NCBI GenBank assembly: GCA_015179125.1
Contig: WHVA01000048.1
Span: 292,622-356,621, forward strand
Origin: Gautieria morchelliformis
Taxonomy: Eukaryota; Basidiomycota; Agaricomycetes; Gomphales; Gomphaceae
Direction of reading: 5' to 3'
DNA length: 64,000 nt
Shown here: positions 40,590 to 53,499 of the stretch, piece by piece
How positions within the stretch are numbered: position 1 is the first letter of the stretch
How the letters are laid out: the number at the start of each line of letters is the position of its first letter
Made by a program: the position numbers and the translations under genes
Notes under the pieces: model-generated
Database searches by the model: none
Seen by the model: only the letters and a program-made list of their open reading frames with translations
What the model was told of the DNA's origin: nothing

Positions 40590-43236
40590 ATGCAGATACC
40601 AGTCCGGATTGGATCGGAAGACGGCGGTTTCTTCCGACCGTACCTCGGCCAATCAGCTGCTGGGGCCGTGACTCTACTTTCACCAATGTCACAACTAGCG
40701 ACCCAGCGGTCGCCAGCTAGAGAGACTCTGGCAACAAATTTCGCAGACCTTCAGCGTGAGGACAAGCCGTTAAGAGATGATGATATTCAGGGTACATATC
40801 TAGATCACAAGGACAGGTGAGTTTACTGAACTGGACGCTGTATTCAATTGGTCAATCTGCAACACCAGGCTGGTAAACGCTATTGACACCACGAAAAACA
40901 TTCTGAATGATCTTCGCGTGTTCAATAAAGACTCTTGGGTAGTCAGGTATCCACAGCTATCGTCATTCAATGGGTCGTCTCAACGATCATTGTCATTCGT
41001 GGATGACCCCGCCTCTACCGCGGATGTTATCGTCAAGCCTGGTATTCAGCGCCCTGTGACTTTAGCACCGGTTTTACCCCCGCACGAGGAGCGAGAAGCC
41101 AAGGAGGGCACTAACCAAGACCTTTTATCTTCGGATTTCCGCGTTCTTCGTCTCGATCTCAAATTAGGGCCTCATGGGACCTCAACCGGGCCTGCATCGC
41201 TTGTATCTCAACTGGAGAAGTCATCTATTGCGAACCTTCTGGATGAACGTATTGCTGCATCGGTCAAACATGTCGACAAGCTGCGACTTCGAATTGAAGA
41301 TACATCTTCGAAAGTCCTTGTTACAGGTGACCTCAATGCAGGAAAGTCTACATTTGTCAATGCTCTCCTCCGTCGGCCAGTCATGCCAGTCGACCAGCAG
41401 CCTTGCACCACCATGTTCTGCGAGGTGCATGATGCGGTTGAAAACGGCGGCTTGGAAGAGGTGCACATTGCCAAAGAAGGCGCCGTGTATGACATCAAGG
41501 ACCAAGCGACATATACCCGTGCCTCACTCACCGAGTTGGAGACGATTGTCGGCCAGAACGAAAACGTGCAGCAGATGGTCAGGCTGTATGTCGCAGACGC
41601 ACGTCGGCCGTCAGAGTCCCTGTTACACAATGGCGTCGTGGACATTGCGATTATCGATGCGCCTGGGCTCAACCGCGATAGCTTAAAGACGACGGCACTC
41701 TTCGCCAGGCAGGAGGAGATTGATGTCGTTGTATTTGTCGTGTCGGCCGAAAACCATTTCACGCTGTCCGCGAAGGAGTTCCTGTTGAATGCGAGCAACG
41801 AGAAGGCATACCTATTCATCGTTGTGAATCGTTTCGATCAGATCAGGGACAAAGAGAAGTGCAAACGCCTTGTACTTGACCAAATCAAACAGCTCAGCCC
41901 ACGGACATACGATGACGCTGAAAACCTCGTCCACTTTGTCGATTCATCTTCCTCCCAACACTCCACATCTTCCAATACCACTTTCGACGGCCTGGAGACT
42001 TCTTTACGGTCGTTTGTCCTCGTGAAGCGTGCTAAGTCTAAGCTCCATCCCGCCTCGACTTACCTTTGCCATCTTTTGTCGGATATCGATCTTCTAGCAA
42101 GAAGCAATGCTATCGTTGCTCAGACCGAACTTGACCAGGCCAAAGACGATATCGGTAGAGCTCGGCCCATTCTCGAGAAGATGAAGCATGGGCGAGAGGA
42201 CTTGGAGGAGAATCTAGAGATTGTTGAGGAGAGTGGCGCCAGAAAAGCTGGCGGCAGGACCAAGTCAATTCTTGTTTCCGCACTTGAGAAAGTTGGTAAC
42301 GGCGAACTGGGCATTGACAACGGCATAATGATGCCGACATACCCTGGCCTGCTAGGGCTGTGGGAGTACACACGAGATGTTCGCAGAACGCTTCTCACCA
42401 GTCTGGATATGGCCGTAAAACTTGCTCAAGACGAGGCGAGGGTCACCACCTCTTCGGCAATTGAACAGATTGCTACCCTTGGCGAGAAACACCTCCCCGA
42501 GGGTGTAGAACGCTCCAAGCGTGTATTCATGCCTGAGCGTATGTTTTCGCCTAAAAAGGGAGGCCGCAGCACTGTTGTGGCCGGTGGTGTTCACGGTCTT
42601 GGTCTTGGGCTGGCCCAGCGTTCTGAGCTACTGGACATTACATTCTTCGACGTCTTCGATGTCCGCCATCACCTCTCAGTACATTTTGGGGATGGGTCGG
42701 ATGCAAAGAATATGGAAGACGAAGACTCACAGACTACGGCATTGAGTGTTGTTTCAGTGGGTGTCGGCGCATTGACTATGATCGGTGGCAAGACATTAGG
42801 CGCTCGAGGGATAATAGAGGGTATTGTGCGTATTACCGACTTATTCGGGAATGAGATAGTTCGCAAGTGGGCTGCTCCCGTTATTGGCGCCTTTACCATT
42901 GGTCTCACCGCATACTTCATCCTCGAACTTCCGAATTCGATCCCTCGCACCGTTGGCCGTCGGATCCGAACTTCTCTTGTTCATACTGCTGAGGGCGACT
43001 CAGAAGAGACGATGTACGTTAACGCGCATGCCACCAGGGTATCCCGTGAGACCCGCAAAGTCCTGAGGCTTGCTTCGTGGGATCTCAGAGAGCGCTTTAG
43101 GGTGGCAATGGATGAAAGGGGCAAGGAGGTCAAGTGTGCTGAAGAACTGGAAAGAAAGGCAGGGAAAGCGTTGGAATGGTTCACTGATGTCGGGAAGAGG
43201 ACCGCCAACGCCAGGTCCACGGCTGGCTTGGCTTAA
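40590..43236 (+). CDS. FZO1: Fzo1 mitofusin, dynamin-like GTPase of mitochondrial outer membrane fusion
   Basis: Exons 40590-40816 and 40869-43236, 52-bp intron (gtgagt...caccag); 864 residues. The ATG is the first after an in-frame stop at 40572. GTPase motifs: P-loop GDLNAGKST (about 229-237), switch threonines in QQPCTT, G3 DAPGLN (about 339), G4 NRFD (about 396). A helical stalk region with coiled-coil character follows (about 460-520). Two closely spaced membrane segments near the C-terminus, ALSVVSVGVGALTMIGG (about 700) and WAAPVIGAFTIGLTAYFIL (about 743), place both ends in the cytosol; a C-terminal heptad-like helix follows. Length and order fit fungal Fzo1. The N-terminus is short and poorly conserved. 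No damage seen. Confidence 0.93.
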
Positions 43237-43749
43237 ACAAGGGGTGCGTCAAACACTTCGACTTCAGTAATTTTTTCCCGTCAATGTCGTTATGCCATTT
43301 CGATTACTCACGATCCTTATTGCACCTATCCACACGGTCCTCGTCTCCTCCTTTCGCATTCTCATTCCACTCATGTTTTTCATGTGTATATATGACGAGA
43401 CATGATAAGTATTCTACAGTACTACGATCTTTCGAACCACTCGATGCTATGAAACTATTGGCTCGTACTAGCTAGGGGTGATAGCAGGCTGCGACGTGGC
43501 CACACTGAATTGACCAAGCTGGTCGCCTTCGCAACCTTGTGGCCATGTCACAGATGGCCTGCAATGGACTTCCAAATTCCAAGGCCCATGGCTGTCGGTC
43601 AGATTTTGAAGTCAAGGCAGGCTGTGCCAACAAGTATCGAAGGAGCTGTGAATGACCGTTTGGCGGGAGACTTTAGGAACCTGACAAGCAATGCAGCAGT
43701 CGGACTTTGAAATAAGCACTTGCAGCTTTTTTTTCCTACTTTCATCTCG
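43237..43749. other. fzo1-zuo1 intergenic region
   Basis: About 510 bp; fzo1 terminator and zuo1 promoter expected here. No gene seen. Confidence 0.5.
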
Positions 43750-45240
43750 ATGGCGTCCATAGTGGAACTACCACCGGTCTCTATATCCTTACCCGCAGAC
43801 CGGAAACCTACCGAAGCCACTGCGTCCTCATTGTCAGGTTGGTTCAGTTTTTGTCTGTACTTAACGGAGCCTTTAAACGACTTCAACCCATGCAGCCCCG
43901 ATCAGGCGCAGGCTCCTTCCTACAGGCGCAGCATACCACGCACATGTGCGGCGCACCGTGCACAAGCGTACGTTTGATGAGGATGAAATTGCTCAAGCGG
44001 AGGAATCGCGCCGGCGAGCTCAGAGCAACGTCAATGGCGACGACAAAAACGGGGCAGATGACCTTGGTGTGGGTGATGAGGAGGAAACTGTGGACTTATT
44101 GCTATTAGACCCGAAAGAGTGGAAGGTGCAGTCACGTCTCTTCTCGAACGCTGCCATGCGGTATGGCATGCTAATGCTATCTGGGTTAGAAACAAGATCA
44201 TTACAAGGTGCTCGGGTTGTCGCATCTAAGATATAAGGCGACGCAAGACCAGATTAAAATTGCTCGTTAGTCATGACTTGTGTGTTAGATTATGCGGCAC
44301 TAACGTGTATGATCAGATCGTAAGAAAGTGTTAAAGCACCATCCAGATAAGAAGGCTGGAGCCGGCGACGCAAATGATGATGCCTTCTTCAAGTGCATAC
44401 AAAAAGGTTGGCTCTCCTTTAACACCACCCTGATGCTTTTTCAACGCAAGGTTACTTAGCGATGGAGGTCCTTTCGCACTCGGAAAAGAGGCGTCAATTT
44501 GATAGTGTTGACCCTTATTACTTGGATCTCGAAGAAAGCGTGCCCATACCAATTAAGGATTGGGAATCGAACGTATTCTTCTCTGAGATGGCACCAATTT
44601 TCGAGCGGGAAGCGCGATTCTCGCGTGTGCAGCCTGTACCAATGTTGGGTGGCGTTGATGACCCAAAAGCCGCGGTGGAAGGCTTCTATGACTTTTGGTA
44701 CAACTTTGATTCGTGGCGAAGCTTTGAGTACTTGGACAAGGAGGTCAATGAGGGAAGCGATAGGTACGTTCCGTGTCTTTGTGTCCTTTGCGTTTGTCAA
44801 CTCTTTTGCGCGGGTAGCCGTGATGATAAGCGATACACGGAGAAAAAGAACAAATCAGAGAGGGCCCGCCGGAAGAAAGAGGATACTGCTCGACTGCGTG
44901 GACTGGTAGACATGACCCTGCAACATGATCCCCGTATCAAGCGTATCAAGCAGGAGGAGAAAGAAGCCCGAGAAGCGAAGAAGCGGACCAAAGGCAATGC
45001 GGGATCTGGGACCAGTACTCCCTCACAGACAGCACAGGAGGAAGCAAAGAAGAAGGAGGAGGCAATGGCAAAGGAAGAGGCAGAGAAAGTGAGTTCGAGT
45101 AATCAAGACTGTCTTATTTCTGATGCTGAGAATGGTCATTTCAGGCTGCCAGGGCTGATGCAAAGAAGGCAAAGGCTGCTGCTGCAAACGCGGCAAAGAA
45201 GGCTCGACGTGCTCAGCGGGCAGTTGAGGAAGGCGCTTAG
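43750..45240 (+). CDS. ZUO1: Zuotin, ribosome-associated J-protein (seven exons)
   Basis: Exons 43750-43837, 43896-44125, 44190-44265, 44317-44406, 44460-44763, 44818-45088, 45145-45240; all introns GT...AG, 51-64 bp; 384 residues. Zuotin pairs with the Hsp70 Ssz1 in the ribosome-associated complex and stimulates Ssb on nascent chains. Exon 2 carries HVRRTVHKRTFDEDE; the J-domain starts QDHYKVLGLSHLRYKAT and has the invariant HPD (KVLKHHPDKK, exon 4). VDPYYLDLEESVP, FYDFWYNFDSWRSFEYLD and YTEKKNKSERARRKKED are the zuotin homology region, followed by a Lys/Glu/Ala-rich charged helix and an Ala/Lys tail. The tail ends earlier than in budding yeast, so the four-helix C-terminal bundle seems to be absent. 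The splice pattern preserves frame throughout. Confidence 0.92.
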
Positions 45241-45318
45241 TCATAGCTGAACATACCTTAGACGCCTACTACGTAGTTATGCCACTCCTTTCATAATTAC
45301 TTGCGTGAGACCTTCGAA

Positions 45319-45795
45319 ATGGCTCGACCTTGGAAACCAAGCATCGAGGACTATGATAAGTGTAACAGGGTAGCACATGCTCGTTTTTCTCTGTCATGTC
45401 TCTGGTTTGACCGATCTACATCTGCATAGCAAGCTCGCAGAGACGGGATATTTGCTGGTGTAACAGGGGGACTTATTGCAGGTAAGTAGAGTCTTTTTCA
45501 ACTCAACCGTGTACAAGGCCGCCTGAGTGCACGGAGTTGCTAGCTATTTTTGGGCAGCGTGTGCTGAAATTTGACCGTAACAAAGCACTGTACTCGGGAT
45601 TATGTGAGTGAGACAGCTGCTAATTGCTATGTTCATCAATACTCGTGCTTTGCAGTGGCAGGTGCTCTATCGGGATACTTTTTCTCCCAGGCCTTTCTGT
45701 CGTCGTATATAAGCCAGCTCGAGCGTCAAACCTTCCAAAGGGCCGCGTTGACGACGAAAGCAGAGGGCCAGGACGATGTACATGCTGCCCCTTGA
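45319..45795 (+). CDS. Small membrane protein, unrecognised (three exons)
   Basis: Proposed exons 45319-45369, 45430-45481, 45656-45795, giving 80 residues: MARPWKPSIEDYDKCNRQAR, a hydrophobic stretch GIFAGVTGGLIAVAGALSGY (likely one transmembrane helix), then FFSQAFLSSYISQLERQTFQ and a short polar tail. The gene sits 78 bp after the zuo1 stop, same strand. Introns are 60 and 174 bp; the first donor (gtagca) is weaker than an alternative gtgtaac 10 bp earlier, which breaks the frame. Small single-pass proteins of mitochondria or ER look like this; no family recognised. Confidence 0.6.
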
Positions 45796-46387
45796 TGTTG
45801 ACATGATGATGAACCAGATTGACCATTATGTCGGAGAAATGGGAGGGCAAGTATAGAGAAGTAAGTCTTGACGTGACATTTTGTGCTAGTGGTGCCTTGA
45901 CTGCATCGTCTAGTCTTTTTTTACTGGTGATCTCGTTGCTGTATTATCAAAGTCATGTGCATGATTATTCGAAACGCTACACCATTTGTAACCGATGATA
46001 CCGAAGCATTCGCTTATCTTGGTACGTATATATCCCAGGCGGCACAAACTCACCTTGGTCTGCATGACCCTCTAACGCTGTTGCGTTGGAGATTGGCTTA
46101 AATCACGAGAAAGATGATGCGGACAAGAAAATGATGTCAGCACCTTGTGTATAATGGTATTGGGTAGCTGTCCGTTTGACGGCGTACTGGGAGCAATGGG
46201 AGACGAAGTGGGAATGTGGCGAAAACGCTCGTCTTACTCTTATATATTTTTTTTTCGCGACAATCAATCAACTCAACTAAGAAGCTTCCAGCCACCCTCA
46301 GATCCCAAAACTCCGAGCCCTCTCCCACCAAAAGAACAAAAAAGGCAGGTGGCACATCCTACGTTGACCGTTCAGCGATAGAACAGC
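45796..46387. other. Convergent intergenic region
   Basis: Between convergent genes. No convincing frame; a T-rich tract at 46246-46256. Confidence 0.45.
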
Positions 46388-48292
46388 TCACAGCTTACAC
46401 CCCTCCGACGTGCTCTGCTCCTGCGTTACTGTCTTTATCTGTCCTTCCGTGTTGTTCCGTGTCCCCGTTCCTGCCAGGGCATGGTAAATAGCACCAGCTA
46501 AGCCACTGGGCGCCATCTGCACGATCTACAATCCACAAAAGAAAGAAAGTCAGCGATAGACTCTTCTCGTACCGACATCCCCGGGACGCTTTGAACGGAC
46601 GAAACGAACATGCTTGTAGTGGCGAACGCTTCAAATGAACCGAACCGGCCCTCGAAAGGAGGACGCGTTTGAAATGGCGCGTGCATTCCCTCTTTCGAAC
46701 ATGCTCGGGATCGAGGAAATAGAATAACTGGAACAATCATCCCGGACAGACGTAGTCGATGCAAATCAAATCATGCGCTCACTCACCAAATGTCCAGCTC
46801 CCTCCACGCGCGTGACAGATGCCATCTTGCGGCCCGTGTTCGCGTCCGTTACGCGGTCCTTAATTCTGCGATCACTGGCGCACGTCGCGTTGCTCAGTTT
46901 ACACATTCTTCGGCAACACCACATGAACGGGATGAGGAAGGAATCACAGCACACGCGCAAAAGGGAGGGAAACGGAACGAGGAAAGCAAAAAACAAACGG
47001 GAATAGGCAAGGGACATACAGAGCATCGTCTATCGCCCCCCATATTACATGCACAGGGACGCGTGCACAGAGCATGGGGAGGAAGTCGTAGATGCGTCGT
47101 GAGCTCACGCCATCACGGTAACAGGCCTGTAGGATGTGACATTTTTTTTTGCAGGAGGAGGAAGGTGAGTGTGTGGCATTACATAAGGAAGAGATTGAGA
47201 AAAAGGGATCATTTATTGGAGGAAAGAGCGGAGGTGTGTTGGGGACGTACCGCTTCCTGGACCTTGGTACATTTAAGCGTTACACCTTCCTTGTCTGGGT
47301 ATGTCGACGTCGGTAGAGGTCTGAATCCATATTTCTACACAATAGTGAGCTTCCTCGCACGACTGGGATTGGAGAGACGTAAGGAAGACGGACCAAATAA
47401 GCTTCTAGCACCTGCTCATCCCACTTCTTAAAGGACCGGCGTGATCTAAGGTATTTAGAGGCGTCTTCAAGGCTCGGCCAGACGTCCCTCCTTGTCTCTG
47501 TTGCTGATACCAGCGTCTGGGATACACGCATCATGGGGTCCGTATTTGTTATGTCCGTCGGCGCGAGCATCGGCTCGCACAGGACGAGGTGAGAGAAACG
47601 TGGGGAATGTGGGTATGTTTGGGTGAGGCACCTAGGCAAATCAAATACAATAAGTGATATCAGGTGAAATATAATGAAGTAGACTAAAGGCAAAGGAGGA
47701 TGCACACAGAGATATAGCCCCCATAGAATGGCCGATACCTATGAGTTTGTGGCCGCCCACAGTAAAGTTCAGGCGGGGGTTGGGGTTGTCCGCTAGGAAG
47801 AGGTAGAGGATATGGGCGTATTCGGACCACGAGACTGTGCAGTTGTGAGTAGGTGAATTGTGCGCGTGAATTGAGTAGGTGGGGGGTGTTTAGGGAGAGT
47901 GCAGGTAACTCGAAGGAAGAGACAAAGCACTCACACACAAGATCATAACCCCCCCGCTGTAATACCGCATCATTAAGAACCGCGCCGTCCCCGTGGTTTG
48001 GGCACTCCACAGACCAGGCTTCGCGGAAGGCAAGCGCACTACCACTGCTGTCCGAGTACTGTTCCGGTTCCGGTTCCCGCCCATGCCCTCGGGAGAGCTC
48101 AAACAACCGTTCAAGCGTAGGCTCCCACTGCTCGCCATGGAAACCGGTGCCGTGTGCGAGGATCGCGGTGTAGCCATCATTGGGAACAGGTGGGTCGGAG
48201 AACCCGTCAGTGTACTGGTATCGCTTAGCGCACACGACGAGCGGGTAATTAGGGCGCCAGTCGAAGGTATGAGATTCAACGAGGAAAGGCAT
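46388..48292 (-). CDS. Alpha/beta hydrolase (multi-exon)
   Basis: Minus strand, about seven exons. ATG at 48292: MPFLVESHTFDWRPNYPLVV, then the oxyanion-region AILAHGTGFHGEQWEPTLER and REAWSVECPNHGDGAVLND (to about 47945). Next WSEYAHILYLFLADN and IGIGHSMGAISLC (about 47740-47705) with the nucleophile Ser. Then FSHLVLCEPMLAPTD...RRDVWPSLEDASKYL and KKWDEQVLEAYL (47620-47390), RPLPTSTYPDKEGVTLKCTK (about 47310), RDGVSSRRIYDFLPM and VHVIWGAIDDAL with a candidate Asp (about 47110-47010), TGRKMASVTRVEGAGHL with the catalytic His (about 46830), and a last exon IVQMAPSGLAGAIYHALAG to the stop at 46388. Exon borders near 46900 and the 270-bp last intron are the weakest points. Substrate unknown. Confidence 0.78.
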
Positions 48293-49538
48293 GCAGACAG
48301 GCGTGGGGGCAATGTTCAATCTCGAGCTTCAAGCCAAGGTTCAATTAAGCTTCGAGGTAGGGTTCAAATTCAATCAAGCTTCAAGTTGGAACGGGATATT
48401 GCACAAGCCTAGCAGCCACCACGTACCTTGCACCTTACAGCGACTTCGGAGATCTGATGCCTGATGATAAGCGTGACGAGCTTGTCACACAGAATATGAT
48501 CGGATGATCGGAAACCCGTCAGGGCCTTCGATGTCCAGGCCTTCGACGTCTTTTCATAACAGTTTTGATTGGCTGGCTTTCTCACTGCGCGTTCTCGTGA
48601 CAACTCTGCCACACCATATCCTTGATCCATATCCCCTTTCTAGCCCCTTCGACGTTCCACTGATTCTTTACGCTTACCGTGCGTATTCGTTGTGCTAGGC
48701 TGGGGTTCGCTGCGAAATTGCCTTATGTCTCTGTCCGAAATATGCCAATTGTCACTTTATTGCTCGGTTGCGAAATGAGATTCTGAAGCTACTTCCTGTC
48801 TCCTTATCTCGGATTTGCATCCGGTACAAAGGAGTCTCGGTGTCGTCTGATGAAGAATTTCCTGCTGGCTTCGTATTGCTGGTTTGGAACTCGTACTTGA
48901 TTGTTACCAGCCCGACTATCTGGATAGGCACCCTTTTCGGAGGCAGGGCCGTCCAACGCACCGGTATTTATCGTTTATTCAGTTTCGCCACAACATTATT
49001 TGATCTCAGAAATTAGGTTGAGCTTTCATGGTCACAGTGTTAACGGATGCCATTTTAGAGGTTGTTGTTTTTGTGTTCTATGAATGCACATATAATAACA
49101 TCTTGTGGAGGGCGGTCTTACTTCGCGATTTTCGAAAGAATGAGAAAAAGACATACGCTTGCGTTATATTATCCGATTCGTGTCTAGTGCTGCACGGTGG
49201 AACCAGAATGATACTACCAATGGGTTGTTGAGATACAGGATCTCCCAGAGAGATCAATGACGGCGAGAGGATAATTCGGTCCCCGTCTACTTATATGCCG
49301 CGAAATTTGGTATGCCACCTTCTACCTATCTCAGGATTCGACTTGTGTCCTTAATCCTCTATTAGGCCAAGTTTTCACGGGAAGGGCGCCAAACTCTATT
49401 AGCCGCCCTTTCGTCAAACGCGGTGAGTTTGATTTGCAAACATAGCTGACATCGCCGTTACCGGCACGAGTTGCGATTATTCTCAACCTTATCCTTAAAT
49501 ACATATCAGCGTCTCTTCCACCAGCACTGCATCTAGCT
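48293..49538. other. Gene-poor interval
   Basis: No gene supported on either strand; short hydrophobic frames (48768-49016) lack splice partners. Direct words aattcaatcaagcttcaag/ggttcaattaagcttcgag at 48338-48380 are a small local repeat. Confidence 0.4.
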
Positions 49539-51160
49539 GTGCGAGGAATCCGAGGCCCTCTTGACCACACATCCCCCGCCCCCCCACAATCGTCTCAGAT
49601 TACGTGCTCCCAAGAACCCCGAATATTTCTTGATGTGCCATGGCCTAACTCGTACTCGTGTTACAACGTTACTCCCTCGGCATGTCCGCTTCCCCGCCTC
49701 TGGCATTCCACCGCCAAATATCGACCCTCAACGTCTGGAACGTACGGCAAATTAGGTTCAGATTCCACGAACGACACTCCGACCCGTCTGAATCCCCCAT
49801 GTCGACATGGTCATCCCCTACACTGGCGTCCCCGCTCCCTTTTCCCTTATTCGCTCGTCTGCCCCCGTATACCAAATATCGACGCTCTTGCTCTTGCGGA
49901 ACCCCCCTCGCCCCTCCCATCACAATTCTCTCACGTTGTAGATGGAAATATACATGATAATGGGGCTTGAACCGCATCTTGCCGCGTGGCTGGCATCCCC
50001 GAGCCGTCTGTTTGATGCGCCAAAAGGGAACTGTGGACATCATATCTGAATATCTAAATATTATGTCCCGTCTGTGACAATCACGCATGCATGCCACTCC
50101 TGCCACTCGTGGAGCAGATTAAAAGGATACGATAATACAGGCGAAGAGATCGACACCACATAGAAAGCACCTTTCCGGCCTCGTTTGAGTGGTGTTATGG
50201 CCTTTCCTCCCTGTGAGTTCAGCCTGGGTTGTGGCGTTGCCTAGCCGTTTAATACGTCTGTTGGCAGTTAACCCCCCTCGATCTTCTCAAGGAAACGAGC
50301 AGTGTACGTGTAACACGTCGTGGGCTCTCTGTTGCTTGCAGTTTTTGACAGTGCTCATCCCACAGCCACACCTATCTATAATGGCAACTGCATCGTTACG
50401 GCTAAGGGTCAATATCACTACCTTCCGCCCTCGGCAACATACGAAGGGTTCTTGGGAAGCATGATTTTCTACAGGGGTCTGTATGAGTGGATTCCTGTGG
50501 ACATCGCCCCCGCGACAGTCACACGCGCAATTCCCGGTGATGGGCAAATTTCGTTCATGGATGGATATGGATCACTTGTCGCAGTGCACTTTCTCCCTCC
50601 CACGACCCCAGCTGCCCTTGAGACTCTTACTTTCCCACATGAACTGATGTCAGAGTCCACGTATCAAACGAGTGTACCCAGCAATCCGAATGAAGCAATA
50701 AGTGGGCGCTATCGTTCCGTCCCCAACACGAGCTCCGCGCTCGCTACCAGTTCGTCATTCCTATTCTTCCATCATTTATGTCGAAGCTTACTGCGTTCTC
50801 ACGAACATCATATGTTTTAGTCCCCCCTCCCAATGATCCCTCGGTTTCCCGTCTCCCCGTGTTATCACATACACCCAAGCTCTTTCCGAGTGTTGTTGGA
50901 TCACATTCGTATCAAATAATCGAGGGCGACATAGAGGACAGTGAAGCGGATAAGTACATCATCCCCACTGGAAGCAAATCATTCAAATGTATCGCCCCTG
51001 TGTGCACCGTTCACAAGACCCGCACTCTCGATTGCCCAAGTACCTGCACATTGAAACCGTGCAACGAGACCTTGCACAAGACCAAAATAATGGCCAGGAT
51101 TCATTTGAGGGGTCATTATCAAAAAGAGCAAAGGTTTCTTTGCACTGACTGGTGAGCCCT
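49539..51160 (+). CDS. Possible zinc-finger-type gene, model uncertain
   Basis: Three natural-looking plus-strand pieces: a Pro/Ser-rich stretch ending ALAEPPSPLPSQFSHVVDG (to about 49972); after a likely intron ending in ttgcag at about 50341, VFDSAHPTATPIYNGNCIVT, SATYEGFLGSMIFYRGLYEW and a Ser/Thr-rich tail (to about 50735); then in another frame QIIEGDIEDSEADKYIIPTG, SKSFKCIAPVC and CTLKPCNETLHKTKIMARIH ending near a gtgagc at 51150. The Cys/His spacing in the last part resembles a degenerate C2H2 arrangement of fungal regulators. The pieces could not be joined with canonical splice sites (a frame change near 50740 is unexplained), so it may be two genes or a pseudogene. Confidence 0.3.
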
Positions 51161-53000
51161 TATACGTGATCCTATTCTACTGGGGGCGATGATGGGTATC
51201 TCAATGTAGCGAAGACGCAACTTTTCGACGAGAGGGAGATGCTAAGAAACATCGTGACTCTAAAAACGGTAAGCCTTATGACCAGGTCTATGTACGTGTT
51301 CCTAATTCTAACAAGTTCCAAAAGGAAAGGCGAAAGCGAAATAAATATGTATGCACCTCTGGTTACAGGGTGCACCTCCACGCCGTTGCATACATAAGGG
51401 GGACAAGTGATTATGACGGGATTCGATTTTTTTTCTTTTGACCTTATCCGTTAATAGCTAGATAGTTGTAAAGCATAGAATCAAGTTGTTTTCAAACGTG
51501 TATCTGAAATTGATCTTTGAAGGGTCATATATATCATCTCATCCCGGTTTCCATGTATGTATGCCAACCACAAAATTCCCCACTGCTCAAGGTCGCCCTG
51601 GGTCAAGGTCAATGGCATGCCCTCCTTACATACAAACTCCTAATTCGAGACGACGGCACGTCAGTACATGTAAGTTTAATAAGACTATATGAGAGGTCAA
51701 CTCAGCGTCTGCATATATAGGGTTACAGATCATTCTGCACATGTATGCTCGCCATAACGCGCGACCGGGGACTGCGCGGACGTGACAGCGCAGGTCCGGT
51801 GCTCTCGGGGGTCTCTATGCCAGAAGATCTATTTTTAGGGTCTTGTCGGAGATCGGCCGTGTGGCCGCCGATAGCGAGTCGTAACAATCGACTATGGACT
51901 CGTTTTGAGCTTGACGGTATCGGAGAGGCTGTGACAACTCTTGAGTGTAAAGTCTAGACACGTCAACAGCGTGCCGGACTTGGAGCTTGGGAGGTCAGAT
52001 CTTCAACAAAGGCAGACCAGTACATATTTATCAATTGCGAAAATGGACCGACTTGGGCGGGGGAACTTTATGTAAGCATGTTCAAGTGGCACAAATTATG
52101 TAAGGTACGTTGAGAAAATAACCAAGTGCGTCACGAGCTCAAACGCCCTCGCTCCTATGCAGCTGTAGCATTCCTTGAGGCGTGACTATCATCTCAAATT
52201 CGTCTCTCTGAACTGTAACAATAACTATACGATGAAACCTCAGTGTTTGCTCGGATTGCAAACAACTATTTTATTACCTATACGATGAAACCTACAAGCG
52301 TATAGATAAGTAATGGACACAAGACTCGTAATAAATGTCTTACCTTAGTGTTTGCTCGGATTGCAAACAACTGAGGAATAGGACTCGCTAGCTAACTACT
52401 TTATAGGCTAGCGAACAATGGAAAAATATAACAATGAGACTGCGGAATAATCTATTTATATACTGTGGACAATGGCACTCTATGAGACAATGGTACCTGG
52501 ATCATTTGTCACATGCCGTGACACGGGGTGACACGGTTTGCTTGCGTCACCCCTCCAACATGAACCGCGTGTCATCATCGTCACGACCGGTGTGTTGCGC
52601 GACCAGAGATACTGACCGTAGCTTCCTCCGAGCCCTGTCCTCTCCACAAAGAGCCCATTGAAAGAGACAGTAAGAGGCCATCACTTCTCAGAGTCTCAGA
52701 CATGGTACACCAAACTTGTTTCATTTTTGAGGAGTTGAGTGCTCACTGATGGTGGTGAATGGAGGCCGTATCTTGGGGGTTGAGTGTGGGGTGAGTGAGT
52801 AAAGAGAATTATAATTAAAAAAAAAAAGTATCCAATTTAAATCACACAGATTTCATTTCTTCTAATAATTTAAACTTCAGTTTAATACCCTATAAAAAAA
52901 AGCAATTTTTGTACTAAAAAATCCTATCTAAAAAAGTGATTTTCTGTTTTGCAAAAACAAAAAAATAATAAAAAATAAAATGACGTGTGAGAGGCGAATG
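51161..53000. other. Gene-poor, repeat-containing interval
   Basis: No gene supported. Contains the direct repeats at 52224-52375 and an A/T-rich tract at 52810-52985 with A-runs. Confidence 0.4.
52224..52375. repeat. Pair of interlaced direct repeats
   Basis: ctatacgatgaaacct occurs at about 52225 and 52279; agtgtttgctcggattgcaa at about 52242 and 52350. The two repeats overlap in order, suggesting a rearranged duplication. Confidence 0.65.
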
Positions 53001-53499
53001 ATGATCAGGGTGCGAGTCCTTGCTCACAGTGGCTCGGCTTTCTTGAGTCCTCACTCCCAGTGAGAATCGACACTGCTCTGCTTGGGCGACATCGTGGCAA
53101 ATCGTACCTGCAATATCAGTACGAGCACGCCCGACCAGGTCCGCCGAAATGGCACAGAATTCGTGCTCTGGCAGTACGAGATCGGACCACATCTATTGTA
53201 CATTCTTCGTGACCTAATTACAATACAATCTGAATTTTTCCTGGCGGTCCGATCTGGATCGGACCACATCGACTCCCGGACTCCCGGTCCGATACCAGTA
53301 GTACTCGCTCACAGTCAGTGTGTTCACAAGGACGATCTTCCTGTAAATAGGCATAAGTGAAAAGTATTAGTGACTACGAGCACATACCAGAAGTGATAAA
53401 GAGGGGGCAGATTGCAAGCTTGGCCGTGAGCAGTGCGGTCCACGCTCGGCTCGACACAGTTTGCTTATGGCCGTACGTAGAACTATGCATATATCAGAA

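Noticed and set aside
41208..41819. 203-codon antisense frame within fzo1
   Set aside because: Antisense shadow of the GTPase domain; no independent evidence.
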